From Halobium salinum (GTDB lineage: Archaea; Halobacteriota; Halobacteria; Halobacteriales; Haloferacaceae): a DNA stretch of 64,000 bases. The translations under genes and the position numbers were made by a program. Below are positions 17,036 through 26,148 of this stretch, in pieces (positions within the stretch are counted from its first letter, which is position 1; each line of letters opens with the position of its first letter). The stretch is from assembly GCF_026586625.1 (NCBI RefSeq), contig NZ_JAODIW010000010.1, positions 1 through 64,000 of the forward strand, given 5' to 3'. The notes beneath the pieces are model-generated. The model made no database searches, was not told where the DNA came from, and worked only from the letters and a program-made list of their open reading frames with translations.

Positions 17036-17968
17036 ATGTCGCTCTCGACCCGCCTCCGGTTCGGGGTCGCCGCCGGCGTTCTCGCGCTCCTGGCGGCGAC
17101 CGTCGCCCCGTTCCGTCTCACGCTCCAGGCGGACCTCGGCGGCCCGTTCGGAGCGGTCCCGCCGGCCGCGGTCGACCTGCTCTGCTTCCTTCTCGCCCCG
17201 GTGGCGGCGGCGCTCGTCGGCGCGAGACTGGGAGCGACCGGCGACCGCGTCCATCCGCCGGCCGTTACGGCTACGACGGTAGCGGCGGCGCTCGTCGGCG
17301 CCGCCCTCGGCACTCCGGTCGGACTCGCGGTGAGCTACCCCGTCGTGACCCTCGGACTTGTCGGTCCGGAGGTGGCGTGGTTGGCGGTCTCGCGCCCGAC
17401 GGGGGGGTGGTACCTCCTCGCCGTCCTCTCGGTCGCGGTCGCCGTATCGGTCGGTATCGCCGCCGGTGCCGCAGTGGCCGCGCTCCGGGACGACCCGCCG
17501 ACCGGACGGGACGGGCGGGACGGGGAAGACGACGGAGTCGGCGAACAGACGTCGAGCCGCGGGGTCGCCGTCACCGCCGCACTGGTGGGCCTCCTCGGGG
17601 CGGTCGCCGGGTTCGCGGTGCTCATGGAACCGGTGACGCTCCTCTTCACCGTCGGGTTGGTCGCCCAGTCGCCGGTGACGTACGGCCTGCTCGCGGAGGT
17701 CGTCGCCCCGCTCGCGGCGGTGGGTGTGGCTGTCGCCATCGGGAGCGCCCCGTCCGGCCGTCGGGCACTCGCGACGACAGCCGTCGCCGCCGCTGTCGGC
17801 GTGGCGGCCGGGGCCGCCGTCGCCGCCACGTTCGCCGTCGGCGTCGGCGACGTCGCCGCCCCGTTCGTCGGCACCATGCTGGAGCGGGCGGCGCTCGACG
17901 GGGTCGCGGCGGCGACGCTTCTGACGCTCGGGACGGTCGCCGGCGGCGGACTCTCCCGGGGCGGATAG
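17036..17968 (+). CDS. Multi-pass membrane protein of unknown function
   Basis: 310 aa, rich in Ala, Val and Gly, with about eight predicted membrane helices (for example 10-26, 43-62, 77-97, 104-120, 125-150, 180-200, 205-245 and 250-275). A hydrophilic acidic loop at about 155-175 separates two halves. I recognise no transporter signature or catalytic motif. Its C-terminal neighbour is convergent, so it is probably transcribed alone. Confidence 0.72.
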   Translation: MSLSTRLRFGVAAGVLALLAATVAPFRLTLQADLGGPFGAVPPAAVDLLCFLLAPVAAALVGARLGATGDRVHPPAVTATTVAAALVGAALGTPVGLAVSYPVVTLGLVGPEVAWLAVSRPTGGWYLLAVLSVAVAVSVGIAAGAAVAALRDDPPTGRDGRDGEDDGVGEQTSSRGVAVTAALVGLLGAVAGFAVLMEPVTLLFTVGLVAQSPVTYGLLAEVVAPLAAVGVAVAIGSAPSGRRALATTAVAAAVGVAAGAAVAATFAVGVGDVAAPFVGTMLERAALDGVAAATLLTLGTVAGGGLSRGG

Positions 17969-18000
17969 CCGGAAGCAGAGCGACCTTCGCGAGTCCGTCG

Positions 18001-19455
18001 CTACCGCGTGTCATCGGCGAGGTCCGTATCGCGTCGCATCGCGTACGGCACCTCCTCGACCATGTCGCTGGCGACGAACCCGTTGCCGCGCTTCTCGTAG
18101 GCGAGGTCGCCCGCGCGACCGTTCACCCACGTCGCGGCGACGGCCGCGGTGAAGGGGTCGAGCGTCGCCCGAAACGAGGCGGTGATGCCCGTGAGGATGT
18201 CGCCGGTCCCGCCGACGGTCATCCCCGAATTGCCGACGCGGTTGACGACCACGCGGTCGCCGTCGCTCACGATGTCCTCCGGCCCCTTCGCGACGACGAC
18301 GTGGCCCAACTCCTCGGCGAACCCCCGTACGTCCTCCGCGCGCTGGTCGCGCTCGTCGGCGGCGTCACAGCCCATCTCCTCCAGTTCGTGGCCGTTGGGC
18401 GTACAGACGAGGTCGGCGTCGGTGTCCACGTCCGGGATGGCGTGGAGCGCGTCGGCGTCGACGACGGCGTTGCCGTCGAACTGCTCGAAGAACTGCCGCA
18501 CGGCCGCCAGCGTCTCCTCGTCCGTGCCGAGGCCGGGGCCGATGGCGACGGCGTGTTTCCCCTCCGCCAGGTCGAGCAGTTCGTCGACGTGTTCGGGTTT
18601 CAGGTGGTCGCCCGGCAGACCGCGGACCATCAGGTCCTCGCCGTAGGTCTGGAGGACGGTCTTCACCGACTCCGGCGTCGCGGTGTTCACGAGGTCCGCG
18701 CCGGCGCGAAACGCCGCTTCCGTCGACAGGGCGGGCGCGCCCGTGAACGGCCCGCCGCCGACGACGAGCACGTCCCCGTTCTGGCCCTTGTGGCTGTTCG
18801 GGTCGCGCGAGAGAAGCGAGAGGTAGCCCGGCCCGGTGAACCGTTCGGCGGCCTCCGGGATGCCGATGTCCGCCACGCGCACGTCGGCGTCGAGGGCCGA
18901 GAGGCCGGGCTTCTCGTCGTGGAACGTCACCACGTGGTCGGCGTCGACGGCGTTCCCTGCGGCCTCGCCGGTGTCGGCGTCGACGCCCGAGGGCACGTCG
19001 ACGGCGACGACGGTCGCGTCGAGTTCGTTGATGCTCCCGGCCGCGGTCGCCTCCGGCTCACGCAGGTCGCCCGTGATGCCCGTCCCGAGCATCGCGTCGA
19101 CGACCACGTCGGGGTCGCCGAGGTCGAGGTCACGGGAGTCCCGGACCGCCTCGGCGTCGATGTCGGTCTCTTTCAGGGCCGCCCAGTTCTCGCGGGCGAT
19201 GTCCGTCGTAATCGACTCCTCGCGGCCGAGCAGGAGGACGCGCACGTCGTACCCTTCGAGGAACCGCGCGGCGGCGAAGGCGTCGCCGCCGTTGTTCCCC
19301 CGGCCGCAGACGAGCGTCACCGAGGACCCGGACTCCGCCACGTCGCGCACGACCCGGGCGACGGCGTTCCCGCTCGACTCCATCAGTTGTTTTCGGGGGA
19401 CGCCGAGCGCCTCGGCGTTCTCGTCGACGACGCCCATCATCTTCGCCGAAATCAT
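18001..19455 (-). CDS. nnr: Bifunctional NAD(P)H-hydrate epimerase / ADP-dependent dehydratase
   Basis: 484 aa. Repairs hydrated NADH and NADPH (NAD(P)HX). The N-terminal YjeF_N epimerase domain (about 1-215) contains VCGRGNNGGDAFAAARFL and VVDAMLGTGITG. The C-terminal ribokinase-like dehydratase domain contains DVLVVGGGPFTGAP, KHAVAIGPGLG and the active-site GNSGMTVGGTGDILTGI. The domain order is that of the usual archaeal and bacterial fusion. A TATA-like GATTTAC lies about 30 bases upstream on the minus strand, consistent with a leaderless start at 19455. Confidence 0.92.
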   Translation of the reverse strand: MISAKMMGVVDENAEALGVPRKQLMESSGNAVARVVRDVAESGSSVTLVCGRGNNGGDAFAAARFLEGYDVRVLLLGREESITTDIARENWAALKETDIDAEAVRDSRDLDLGDPDVVVDAMLGTGITGDLREPEATAAGSINELDATVVAVDVPSGVDADTGEAAGNAVDADHVVTFHDEKPGLSALDADVRVADIGIPEAAERFTGPGYLSLLSRDPNSHKGQNGDVLVVGGGPFTGAPALSTEAAFRAGADLVNTATPESVKTVLQTYGEDLMVRGLPGDHLKPEHVDELLDLAEGKHAVAIGPGLGTDEETLAAVRQFFEQFDGNAVVDADALHAIPDVDTDADLVCTPNGHELEEMGCDAADERDQRAEDVRGFAEELGHVVVAKGPEDIVSDGDRVVVNRVGNSGMTVGGTGDILTGITASFRATLDPFTAAVAATWVNGRAGDLAYEKRGNGFVASDMVEEVPYAMRRDTDLADDTR

Positions 19456-19678
19456 ACGCGGGGGTTCGGCGGCCGGAAGAGTAAATCGTGGGGCCGGTTT
19501 CCGTAGTGACCGTCACGGACGGTGCCGATTTCCCCATCAGTTCCGAGGATGCCCCCGGAAGCCGGCCCTTTCCGAAGTCCCACCCTGCGACTTGTTGGTA
19601 GCCATCGTTCGGCCCCCGGTCGGGGTGTCGTTGGGGCCGGACCCGTCTTTTTGCCCGCGGCGGTCCTAGCTCCCGACA

Positions 19679-20125
19679 ATGTCTAGCAAGAACCCGCTCC
19701 CCGAGGCGCTGTGGAACCGACACGCCAACCCCTGGAGCGGCTGGTCCCGGCTCCTCGCCGGACCGGCCATCCTCTACGCCGTCTACAGGCGCGACCCCCG
19801 ACTCGTCGCGCTGGCGGTCGTCTGGACCGCGGTGAACCCCGTCCTCTTCCCCGAGCGCGAGGTCGACGCCGACGACTGGATGACCCGCGGTGTCAGGGCC
19901 GAGCAGGCGTGGCTCGACGGGGAGTTCGACGCCTCGGACCTCGTCTGGCTGAACTACGCGTCGGCGCCGGTGTGGTGTTACGCGCTGTACGCCGCCTACC
20001 GGGGCCGGGCGCGGTCGGCGGGGCTGTTCGGCGTCCTCGGGATTGCGACGAAGCTCCTGTTCGTCGACCGGCTGGCCCGACGCCACGCCGAGACGACCGC
20101 CGCGACGCCCGACACTCGGACCTGA
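19679..20125 (+). CDS. Small membrane-associated protein, DUF6653-like
   Basis: 148 aa. Starts with ALWNRHANPWSGWSRLLAGP, followed by hydrophobic segments at about 24-36, 42-55 and 88-120. The pattern of N-terminal NP.SGWSR plus VNPVLFP and WMTR resembles, from memory, the haloarchaeal family DUF6653; I could not verify this. No catalytic motif is visible. Confidence 0.72.
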   Translation: MSSKNPLPEALWNRHANPWSGWSRLLAGPAILYAVYRRDPRLVALAVVWTAVNPVLFPEREVDADDWMTRGVRAEQAWLDGEFDASDLVWLNYASAPVWCYALYAAYRGRARSAGLFGVLGIATKLLFVDRLARRHAETTAATPDTRT

Positions 20126-20194
20126 CAGGAGTCCGGCCGTCCAGCAGTTCGGCGGCTCGAAGCAGGTATCAACCGGGAACGACGTAGTAGAGGT

Positions 20195-21616
20195 GTGTAC
20201 AGTGCCAGTGTCGCGTCGGCGCATCTCTCCCCCGCCCTCCCCTTGCAGTCCGAGCCGCTGATTTCGGCGGCCGGGCTGTTGTTCGCGCTCTTTCTCGTCT
20301 TCCTCAACGGGTTCTTCGTCGCCTCCGAGTTCGCGCTCGTGCGAATCCGACCGGCCCGCGTGAGCGCGCTCGTCGAGAGCGGTCGGCGGTCGGCGAAACT
20401 CGTCCAGACGGAGGTGCGAAACCTCGACGACTACCTCGCGGTGTGCCAACTGGGCATCACCCTCTCCTCGCTGGGGCTGGGATGGGTCGGCGAGCCGGCG
20501 GTCGCGGCTCTCATCGACCCGGTGCTCGGCGCCGTCCTCCCGGAGAGCCTCGTTCACCTCGTCGCCCTCGTACTCGGCTTCGGCTTCATCACGTTTCTCC
20601 ACGTCGTCTTCGGCGAGTTGGCCCCGAAGACGGTCGCCATCCAGGAGGCAGAACGCATCGCCCTGCTGGTCGCGGCTCCGATGCGCTTTTTCTACATCCT
20701 GTTCAAGCCGGGCATCGTCGTGTTCAACGGGACGGCGAACTACTTCACCCGACTCGCGGGGATTTCGCCCGCCTCCGAGTCCGAAGAGAGCCACACCGAA
20801 GAGGAGATACGGCTCATCCTCGCGCGCTCACAGGAGGAAGGTCACGTCGACGTCGACGAGGTGGAGATGATAGAGGGCGTCTTCGAGCTGGGCGACACCG
20901 CCGTCCGCGAGATAATGATTCCGCGCCCCGACGTTGTGACGCTAGCGGCGGACGCGTCGCTCGCGGAGGTTCGCTCGCTCGCCGCCCACGAGAGCTACAC
21001 GCGGTATCCGGTGCTCGACCGCGAGGGCAACGGCGGCGAACGGGTCGTCGGCTTCGTCCACGTGAAGGACCTGTTTCGCCTCGCGGAGCTCGGCGCCGCC
21101 GACGCCGAGGGGCTCACCGCCGCCGACGTCGCCCGCGAGGTGCTCGTCGTTCCCGAGAGCTACCGCGTCGACGGCCTCCTCTCCGACTTCCGGAAGCGCG
21201 AGGCGCCTATCGCCGTCGTCATCGACGAGTGGGGCGCCTTCGAGGGGATGGTGACCATCGAAGACACCCTCGAGGAGATAGTCGGCGACATCCGCGACGA
21301 GTTCGACCGCGAGGAGACCGAACCGGGCGTCGAACGCGTCGGCGACGGCGTCTACCTCGTCGACGGCAGTCTCGACCTCGGGACCGTGAACGAACGGGTC
21401 GGCTCCGCCTTCGAGAGCGCGGAGTTCGAGACCGTCGGCGGGCTCGTGTTGAGCCACCTCGGCCGACCCCCGGAGGTCGGGGACGCCTTCGACCTCGACG
21501 GCTACCGGCTCCGCGTGGACGCCGTCGACGGGGCGCGGGTCGAGACCGTCACCGTCAGCGAGGCCGGGAGCGAGCCACACGAGGCCGAAACCGGGGCCGG
21601 ACCGGAACCCGAGTAG
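20195..21616 (+). CDS. CNNM/CorC (HlyC) family transporter-associated protein
   Basis: 473 aa with a GTG start. An N-terminal DUF21/CNNM membrane domain (helices about 20-45, 85-110, 115-140, 155-175) includes NGFFVASEFALVRIRP and VFGELAPKTVAIQEAERIA. Two CBS domains follow, starting around EIMIPRPDVVTLAADASL, and then a C-terminal CorC_HlyC domain ending the conserved core. Proteins of this family are linked to Mg2+/Co2+ efflux or divalent-cation homeostasis; the old name hemolysin is misleading. The acidic C-terminal tail is typical of halophiles. Confidence 0.88.
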   Translation: MYSASVASAHLSPALPLQSEPLISAAGLLFALFLVFLNGFFVASEFALVRIRPARVSALVESGRRSAKLVQTEVRNLDDYLAVCQLGITLSSLGLGWVGEPAVAALIDPVLGAVLPESLVHLVALVLGFGFITFLHVVFGELAPKTVAIQEAERIALLVAAPMRFFYILFKPGIVVFNGTANYFTRLAGISPASESEESHTEEEIRLILARSQEEGHVDVDEVEMIEGVFELGDTAVREIMIPRPDVVTLAADASLAEVRSLAAHESYTRYPVLDREGNGGERVVGFVHVKDLFRLAELGAADAEGLTAADVAREVLVVPESYRVDGLLSDFRKREAPIAVVIDEWGAFEGMVTIEDTLEEIVGDIRDEFDREETEPGVERVGDGVYLVDGSLDLGTVNERVGSAFESAEFETVGGLVLSHLGRPPEVGDAFDLDGYRLRVDAVDGARVETVTVSEAGSEPHEAETGAGPEPE

Positions 21617-21718
21617 GTCGGACTCGAGTCGGTCGGACTGGCGTGGCTCGGGGTCCAGTCGGGAGCCTCCCCCGCCGCATTCCCAAGGCTTGACCCCGCC
21701 GCCCGAGAACGACGGTCA

Positions 21719-22906
21719 GTGACCCGGCGCCTGTTCGGCACGCTCTGCGGGCTGGTGTTTCTCGTGAACCTCGGCCGCGTCGTGTTCGCCCCCCTCGTCG
21801 AGACCCTGCAGGCCGAGTTCGGCGTCGGCCCGGCGGCCGTCGGCCTCCTCACTACCCTCGTCTGGTTCGGCACCGCCCTCCCCCGAATCCCGGTGGGTGT
21901 CCTGCTCTCGCGAGTCCCGCGTCACCACGTCGTCCTCGGGACGGGCGTCCTGCTCGCCGCGGGGTCGGCGGCGGCCGCGACGGCGCCGACGCTCCCCGTG
22001 TTGCAGGCGGCGGCGTTCGTCATCGGGCTGTCGACGGGGGCGTACTTCGTCGCGGCCGTCCCCCTCGTCGGCGAACTGTACCCCGACGCGGTCGGTCGGG
22101 CCGTCGGGATTCACGGGACGGCCGCCCAGGTCGCCGCCGTCGCCGCGCCGACGCTCGTCGTGACCGTCTTCGCCGACGACTGGCGGGGCGTGTTCTGGCT
22201 TCTCGGGGCCGGAGCGCTCCTCGGAACGGCAGTCCTGTTCGTCCTCACCGTCCGTTCGGACGGGTCGGCGCCGGCGGCGACCGGGCCGGACCGGGACTTC
22301 GTCGGCGCCCTGCGCTACTGGCGCGAAATCGCTCTGGGCGTCGTGCTCGTCAGCGCGCTGGGGTTCGTCTGGCAGGGCGTGTTCAACTTCTACGTCTCCT
22401 ACCTGCTGACAAAGGGGGTCTCGTCGGCGACCGCCGGAGGGTTACTCACGGCGCTGTTCGCGGCCGGCGTCCCCGCGTTCTGGGCCAGCGGTCGGCTCGC
22501 CGACCGTCTGCCGCACGTCCCGTACGTGCTCGCGATCCACGCCGGCTTCGTCTGCTGTCTGTTCGCGTTGACGCTGGCGACGACGCCGGTCGCTCTGCTC
22601 GTGGTGTCGCTCGCGTTCGGACTCGTCGCACACGGCCTCTTCCCGGCGCTCGACGCGTACCTGCTCGGGGCGCTCCCGAGCGGGAACCGCTCCGGCGCGT
22701 ACGCCCTCTACAGCGGCCTCGCGTTGCTCCTCGAAGCGAACGGGAGCGGCGCGGTCGGGCTGTTGCGCGGGGCCGGCATCCCCTTCGACACCGTCTTCCG
22801 AAGCTTCGGCGTCGGACTGGCCGTCCTCCTCGTCGCGCTGGTGGGGCTTTATATTGCAGGACGCCTCCCGAGAACCAAACGCGAAAGTCCGAGATACTCG
22901 GAGTAG
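21719..22906 (+). CDS. Major facilitator superfamily transporter
   Basis: 395 aa from a GTG at 21719, with about twelve membrane helices in two six-helix halves. The between-helix 2/3 motif region reads LPRIPVGVLLSRVPRHHV, the MFS motif A position. A short central loop (about residues 175-195) is the only long hydrophilic stretch. The substrate cannot be inferred. It is followed by an AT-richer 86-base promoter region for the HTH gene. Confidence 0.85.
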   Translation: MTRRLFGTLCGLVFLVNLGRVVFAPLVETLQAEFGVGPAAVGLLTTLVWFGTALPRIPVGVLLSRVPRHHVVLGTGVLLAAGSAAAATAPTLPVLQAAAFVIGLSTGAYFVAAVPLVGELYPDAVGRAVGIHGTAAQVAAVAAPTLVVTVFADDWRGVFWLLGAGALLGTAVLFVLTVRSDGSAPAATGPDRDFVGALRYWREIALGVVLVSALGFVWQGVFNFYVSYLLTKGVSSATAGGLLTALFAAGVPAFWASGRLADRLPHVPYVLAIHAGFVCCLFALTLATTPVALLVVSLAFGLVAHGLFPALDAYLLGALPSGNRSGAYALYSGLALLLEANGSGAVGLLRGAGIPFDTVFRSFGVGLAVLLVALVGLYIAGRLPRTKRESPRYSE

Positions 22907-22962
22907 AGGGCCTCTAAGAGAAGTCTGACGGTTCGAAAACTATGAACGGATTTTCCCAAAGG

Positions 22963-22971
22963 ATTTACTTA
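22963..22971 (+). promoter_or_regulatory. TATA-like box of the membrane HTH gene
   Basis: ATTTACTTA lies about 26 bases before the ATG at 22993, inside an AT-rich stretch (22940-22992) that stands out from its surroundings. Confidence 0.6.
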
Positions 22972-22992
22972 CGGGACACAGAATAACCGAGT

Positions 22993-23643
22993 ATGTCAGG
23001 GCTGCTACCGTCTGACACAGAACCCGCGCGGACGGAGTCCGCCGGCGACGAGGGGGTGAGCGGCAGTGCCGCTGCGGCCCCCGACGCCGACGGCGACCTC
23101 CGCGTGCTCTGGCTCGACGACGAGGAGTCCGAGCGGCTCATCTCCTCCCTGTCGTCGGACACAGCCCGGTCCGTCCTCACCGCGCTCCACGAGCGCCCCG
23201 CCACCGCGTCCGAGCTCTCCGAGGAGGTCGACACGTCGCTCCAGAACGTGCGACACCACGTCAACAACCTCACCGACGCCGGACTCGTTCGGGTCGCCGA
23301 CACGCGCTACTCCGTGAAGGGACGTGAGATGAACGTGTACGCGCCCAGCGACGACCCGATGGTCGTCTGCGTCGGCCGCGAGGACGACCGCGGCGACTTC
23401 CTCGACTCGCTGAAGCGCCTCGTCGGCGTCGCGGCGGTCGTCGGGCTGTTCGCCGCGCTCGTGCAGTCGGCGTTCGGCGCCGGCGTCGTCGACCTCGGCG
23501 GGCCGGCGACGAGCCCGCGAATCCCCGACGCGGTCGGCGGCGCCGAGCCGGTGCTCGGACTGCTCCCGCCCGGTGTGGCCTTCCTCGCCGGCGGGTTGCT
23601 CGCACTGGCGGCCGTCGCGGCGCTCGAGTACCGCCGGAGCTAG
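22993..23643 (+). CDS. Membrane-anchored ArsR-type winged-helix regulator
   Basis: 216 aa. An acidic N-terminal tail (1-40) leads into a winged helix-turn-helix (about 50-125) with SDTARSVLTALHERPATASE, the recognition-helix region LQNVRHHVNNLTDAGLVRV and the wing YSVKGREMNVYAP. Two membrane helices follow (about 136-156 and 188-212), separated by a short extracellular loop. Such HTH plus C-terminal membrane architectures are common in haloarchaea and suggest sensing at the membrane. The subtilisin-like gene begins 42 bases downstream on the same strand, so the two are probably cotranscribed. Confidence 0.83.
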   Translation: MSGLLPSDTEPARTESAGDEGVSGSAAAAPDADGDLRVLWLDDEESERLISSLSSDTARSVLTALHERPATASELSEEVDTSLQNVRHHVNNLTDAGLVRVADTRYSVKGREMNVYAPSDDPMVVCVGREDDRGDFLDSLKRLVGVAAVVGLFAALVQSAFGAGVVDLGGPATSPRIPDAVGGAEPVLGLLPPGVAFLAGGLLALAAVAALEYRRS

Positions 23644-23685
23644 ACGAGTGCGCGGCGACCTCGCCCGTCACGCGGGAGGCCGCGG

Positions 23686-25338
23686 ATGAGCGAGCGACGC
23701 GTCGTCCTCCACCTGCTGGTCGGTCTCCTGGTCGTCGCCTCCTTCGCGATGCCCGGCATCACCGGCCAGGCGGTGCCCGTCGACCGGAGCCACGGCCTCG
23801 ACGCCGAACGGTTCTCCCTGCTCCGGAGCAACGAGCCGACGGCGGCCAGTGGCTCCGCCGCGACGACCCCCGCCGACCGGGAGCTGACGGAGCTGTCCGA
23901 GGCCGCGCGTCTCAGGGCGGGACTGCGCACTATCCGCGCCGACGAGGTGCACAGCCGCGGCATCACCGGCGAGGGGGTCCGCGTCGGGGTCATCGGAAGC
24001 GCGTTCGACCCCAGCCACGACGCCGTCGCCGACGGCGTCGCCGCCCACCGGAACCTGGGTCGGACGACGGCGGCTGCCGACCGCGTCCACGACACCGCCG
24101 TCGCCGAGGTGGTCACGCGGACCGCGCCCGACTCGGAGCTGTACCTGGCGGGTATCGGGGCGAACCCGACGCCCGAGGAGTACGCCGACGCCATCGACTG
24201 GCTGCTCGACAACGACGTGGACGTCGTCGTCGACTCGGGGAGCTACTTCCCAAGCGGCGACAGCCGGACGGGGCGCATCAGCGCCGCGGCCGAGCGCGCG
24301 TCCGAGCAGGGGGTCGTCTTCGTCACCTCCGCCGGCAACTACGCCGACCGGCACTGGACCGGCGAGCACGAGGGTGCGGGCTGGGTCGAGTTCCGCGAGG
24401 GGGCCGAGGCGAACGCGCTCGCCGAGGGCCGGGACACCGGCGGTCGCGTCTCCCTCCGACTGTCGTGGACCGGTGACGCGGACTACGACCTCTACCTGTA
24501 CCGGGTGTCGGGTGACCGCAAACGCGTCGTCGCGAAGTCGACGATTCGGCAGTCCGCGGACGGCGGGGAGCCGAACGTCGAGTCGGTCGACGTACGGCTC
24601 CCGACGGGCCGCTACTACGCCGCGATTTACGCCCACGACGCCGGGGCGGGTGGCTCCGGCGGCTCGGACGACGCGAACCGTCTCCAGCTGTTCTCCGCCC
24701 GCCAGCCGCTGAACTACACCACGCCGACCGAGAGCATGGTCGCCCCGGCGACGAGCGAGGACGTCATCGCCGTCGGCGCCTACGACTCGAAGAGCGGGCT
24801 GATTCGAGAGTACAGCTCCCGGGGCGGCGGAGCGAGCGACGCGGACGTGGACGTGGACGCCCCGGACGGGTACGAGACGAGTGTCGCCGGCGAGTTCCGC
24901 GGCACGTCGGCGGCGGCTCCTTACGTCGCCGGCACCGCCGCGCTGATGGAGTCGAACGGGAACGACCTCGCGCCGGCGCGCGTGGAGCGCATCCTCGAGG
25001 AGACCGCCCACGCCGAGAACGGCGTCCGTCGGCTGGACTCGATGGCGGCCGTCGAGGCGGCCGCCGGCCGGTCGACCGCGGTCCGTGACGCCGGTGGGGC
25101 CGCCGCGCTCGCCTCGGAGAACGGGTCGGCCGGCGTCGATGGGGCCCGGGAGACCGGCCGGTCCGGCGAACCCGGTGTGGACAACGGGACCGACGGGGTG
25201 AACACGACCACCGGGTGGGCGGGCGTCGACCGGCCGCCGGAAGGCGCCGACGACGGGAGCGACGACAACCGGACCGCGGCGGTGGCGTCCACCGGCGCTC
25301 GGGCGTCTTCGGTGGGGGCCGCCGACCCCGTTCCGTAG
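23686..25338 (+). CDS. Secreted subtilisin-like (S8 family) protein with altered catalytic Asp
   Basis: 550 aa. Sec-type signal peptide (about 1-27), a propeptide-like region, then an S8 domain. His135 (HDTAVAEVV), the oxyanion Asn218 (VTSAGNYAD) and nucleophile Ser408 (FRGTSAAAPYVAG) are present. At the position of the catalytic Asp, expected in a VID-type motif, the protein reads GVIGSAFDPSH, with Gly104 encoded by GGA at 23995-23997. An insert of about 100 residues (240-340) contains a pre-peptidase-like beta domain (LSWTGDADYDLYLYRV). The C-terminal 100 residues are Gly/Asn/Asp/Ala-rich and disordered. Either Asp108 substitutes or the protein is a non-catalytic peptidase homologue. Confidence 0.83.
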   Translation: MSERRVVLHLLVGLLVVASFAMPGITGQAVPVDRSHGLDAERFSLLRSNEPTAASGSAATTPADRELTELSEAARLRAGLRTIRADEVHSRGITGEGVRVGVIGSAFDPSHDAVADGVAAHRNLGRTTAAADRVHDTAVAEVVTRTAPDSELYLAGIGANPTPEEYADAIDWLLDNDVDVVVDSGSYFPSGDSRTGRISAAAERASEQGVVFVTSAGNYADRHWTGEHEGAGWVEFREGAEANALAEGRDTGGRVSLRLSWTGDADYDLYLYRVSGDRKRVVAKSTIRQSADGGEPNVESVDVRLPTGRYYAAIYAHDAGAGGSGGSDDANRLQLFSARQPLNYTTPTESMVAPATSEDVIAVGAYDSKSGLIREYSSRGGGASDADVDVDAPDGYETSVAGEFRGTSAAAPYVAGTAALMESNGNDLAPARVERILEETAHAENGVRRLDSMAAVEAAAGRSTAVRDAGGAAALASENGSAGVDGARETGRSGEPGVDNGTDGVNTTTGWAGVDRPPEGADDGSDDNRTAAVASTGARASSVGAADPVP

Positions 25339-25472
25339 CCACGCCACGGCCGAACGGGTCGAGGCGCCTCCCAACTCCGGGCAGTTTCGGGAGTCCCGGG
25401 AGCCCCGATACCCTCCGGAACGCGTCGCGGTGGGGGCTCACGTCGCGGTGGAGCCTCGTGTCGGCCCGCGGA

Positions 25473-25478
25473 TTTTTA
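25473..25478 (+). promoter_or_regulatory. TATA-like box of the Lrp-family gene
   Basis: TTTTTA within GATTTTTACG, centred 28 bases before the ATG at 25504. It fits leaderless haloarchaeal promoters. Confidence 0.6.
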
Positions 25479-25503
25479 CGCTCCGCAGTGACAGTTCTCC
25501 ACG

Positions 25504-26001
25504 ATGGAACCCGAGGCGCTCGATTCGACGGACAGAGCCATCTTACATCTGCTTCAGCAGGACGCTCGTAACTACACGAACGCCGACATCGCGGACGACG
25601 TCGGCGTCTCGGCGACCACCGTCAGGAACCGCATCCGCGACATGGAGGAGTCGGGCATCATCAACGGGTACGCGCCGAACATCGACTACGACGAGGCGGG
25701 CTTCGACCTCCACGTCCTCTATCAGTGTGAGACCCCCGACGAGACGGAGGACGCCGCCGAAGCGGTCATCGAGATGGACGGCGTCGTCCACGTCCGGAAG
25801 ATGCTCACGGGTCGGCTGGACCTGCTCGTCGAGGCCGTCGGCACGGGCGTCGACGACGTCGAACGTATCACGCGGGAGTTGGAGGAGATGGACGTCGACA
25901 TCGCGGACTCGAACATCGCGAGCCAGGAGTTCTGGCAACCGTTCGACCACTTCGGCGCGGAGTACGTCGAGGAGTCCGGCGACACGACCCGCCCCGATTG
26001 A
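25504..26001 (+). CDS. Lrp/AsnC family transcriptional regulator
   Basis: 165 aa. An N-terminal winged helix (about 5-60) begins LDSTDRAILHLLQQDARNYT and has the recognition region VGVSATTVRNRIRDMEESGI followed by INGYAPNIDYDEAGF. The C-terminal RAM/AsnC ligand-binding domain (about 68-145) contains the pattern EMDGVVHVRKMLTGRLDLLV. Members act as octameric or dimeric regulators of amino-acid and central metabolism genes; the effector is unknown. It has its own promoter and no operon partner. Confidence 0.9.
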   Translation: MEPEALDSTDRAILHLLQQDARNYTNADIADDVGVSATTVRNRIRDMEESGIINGYAPNIDYDEAGFDLHVLYQCETPDETEDAAEAVIEMDGVVHVRKMLTGRLDLLVEAVGTGVDDVERITRELEEMDVDIADSNIASQEFWQPFDHFGAEYVEESGDTTRPD

Positions 26002-26078
26002 GCCTCGCGGCAGTTCGCGGCCCGCAGAGTTCGCTCCCCGAAGCTCGACCCGTATTTCGGCGTGGAATCGGACGCGGC

Positions 26079-26107
26079 ATTTATATACTCCGTGCGAATC
26101 ATAAAAT
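26079..26107 (+). promoter_or_regulatory. AT-rich promoter region with two TATA-like boxes
   Basis: ATTTATATAC (26079-26088) and CATAAAAT (about 26099-26106) precede the HalOD1 gene by about 66 and 46 bases. A short leader is expected from either. Confidence 0.5.
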
Positions 26108-26148
26108 CCCCGACACATTTTTGAGTGCGTATCGGCTACGGAGTGGCG

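Noticed and set aside
19537-19605. 22-aa minus-strand ORF (MATNKSQGGTSERAGFRGHP...) upstream of nnr
   Set aside because: Too short to judge, with no clear promoter spacing; kept only as a possible leader peptide.
19130-20794. 554-aa minus-strand frame
   Set aside because: It overlaps the nnr gene in another frame and is antisense to the DUF6653-like and CNNM genes; mixed composition and no domain.
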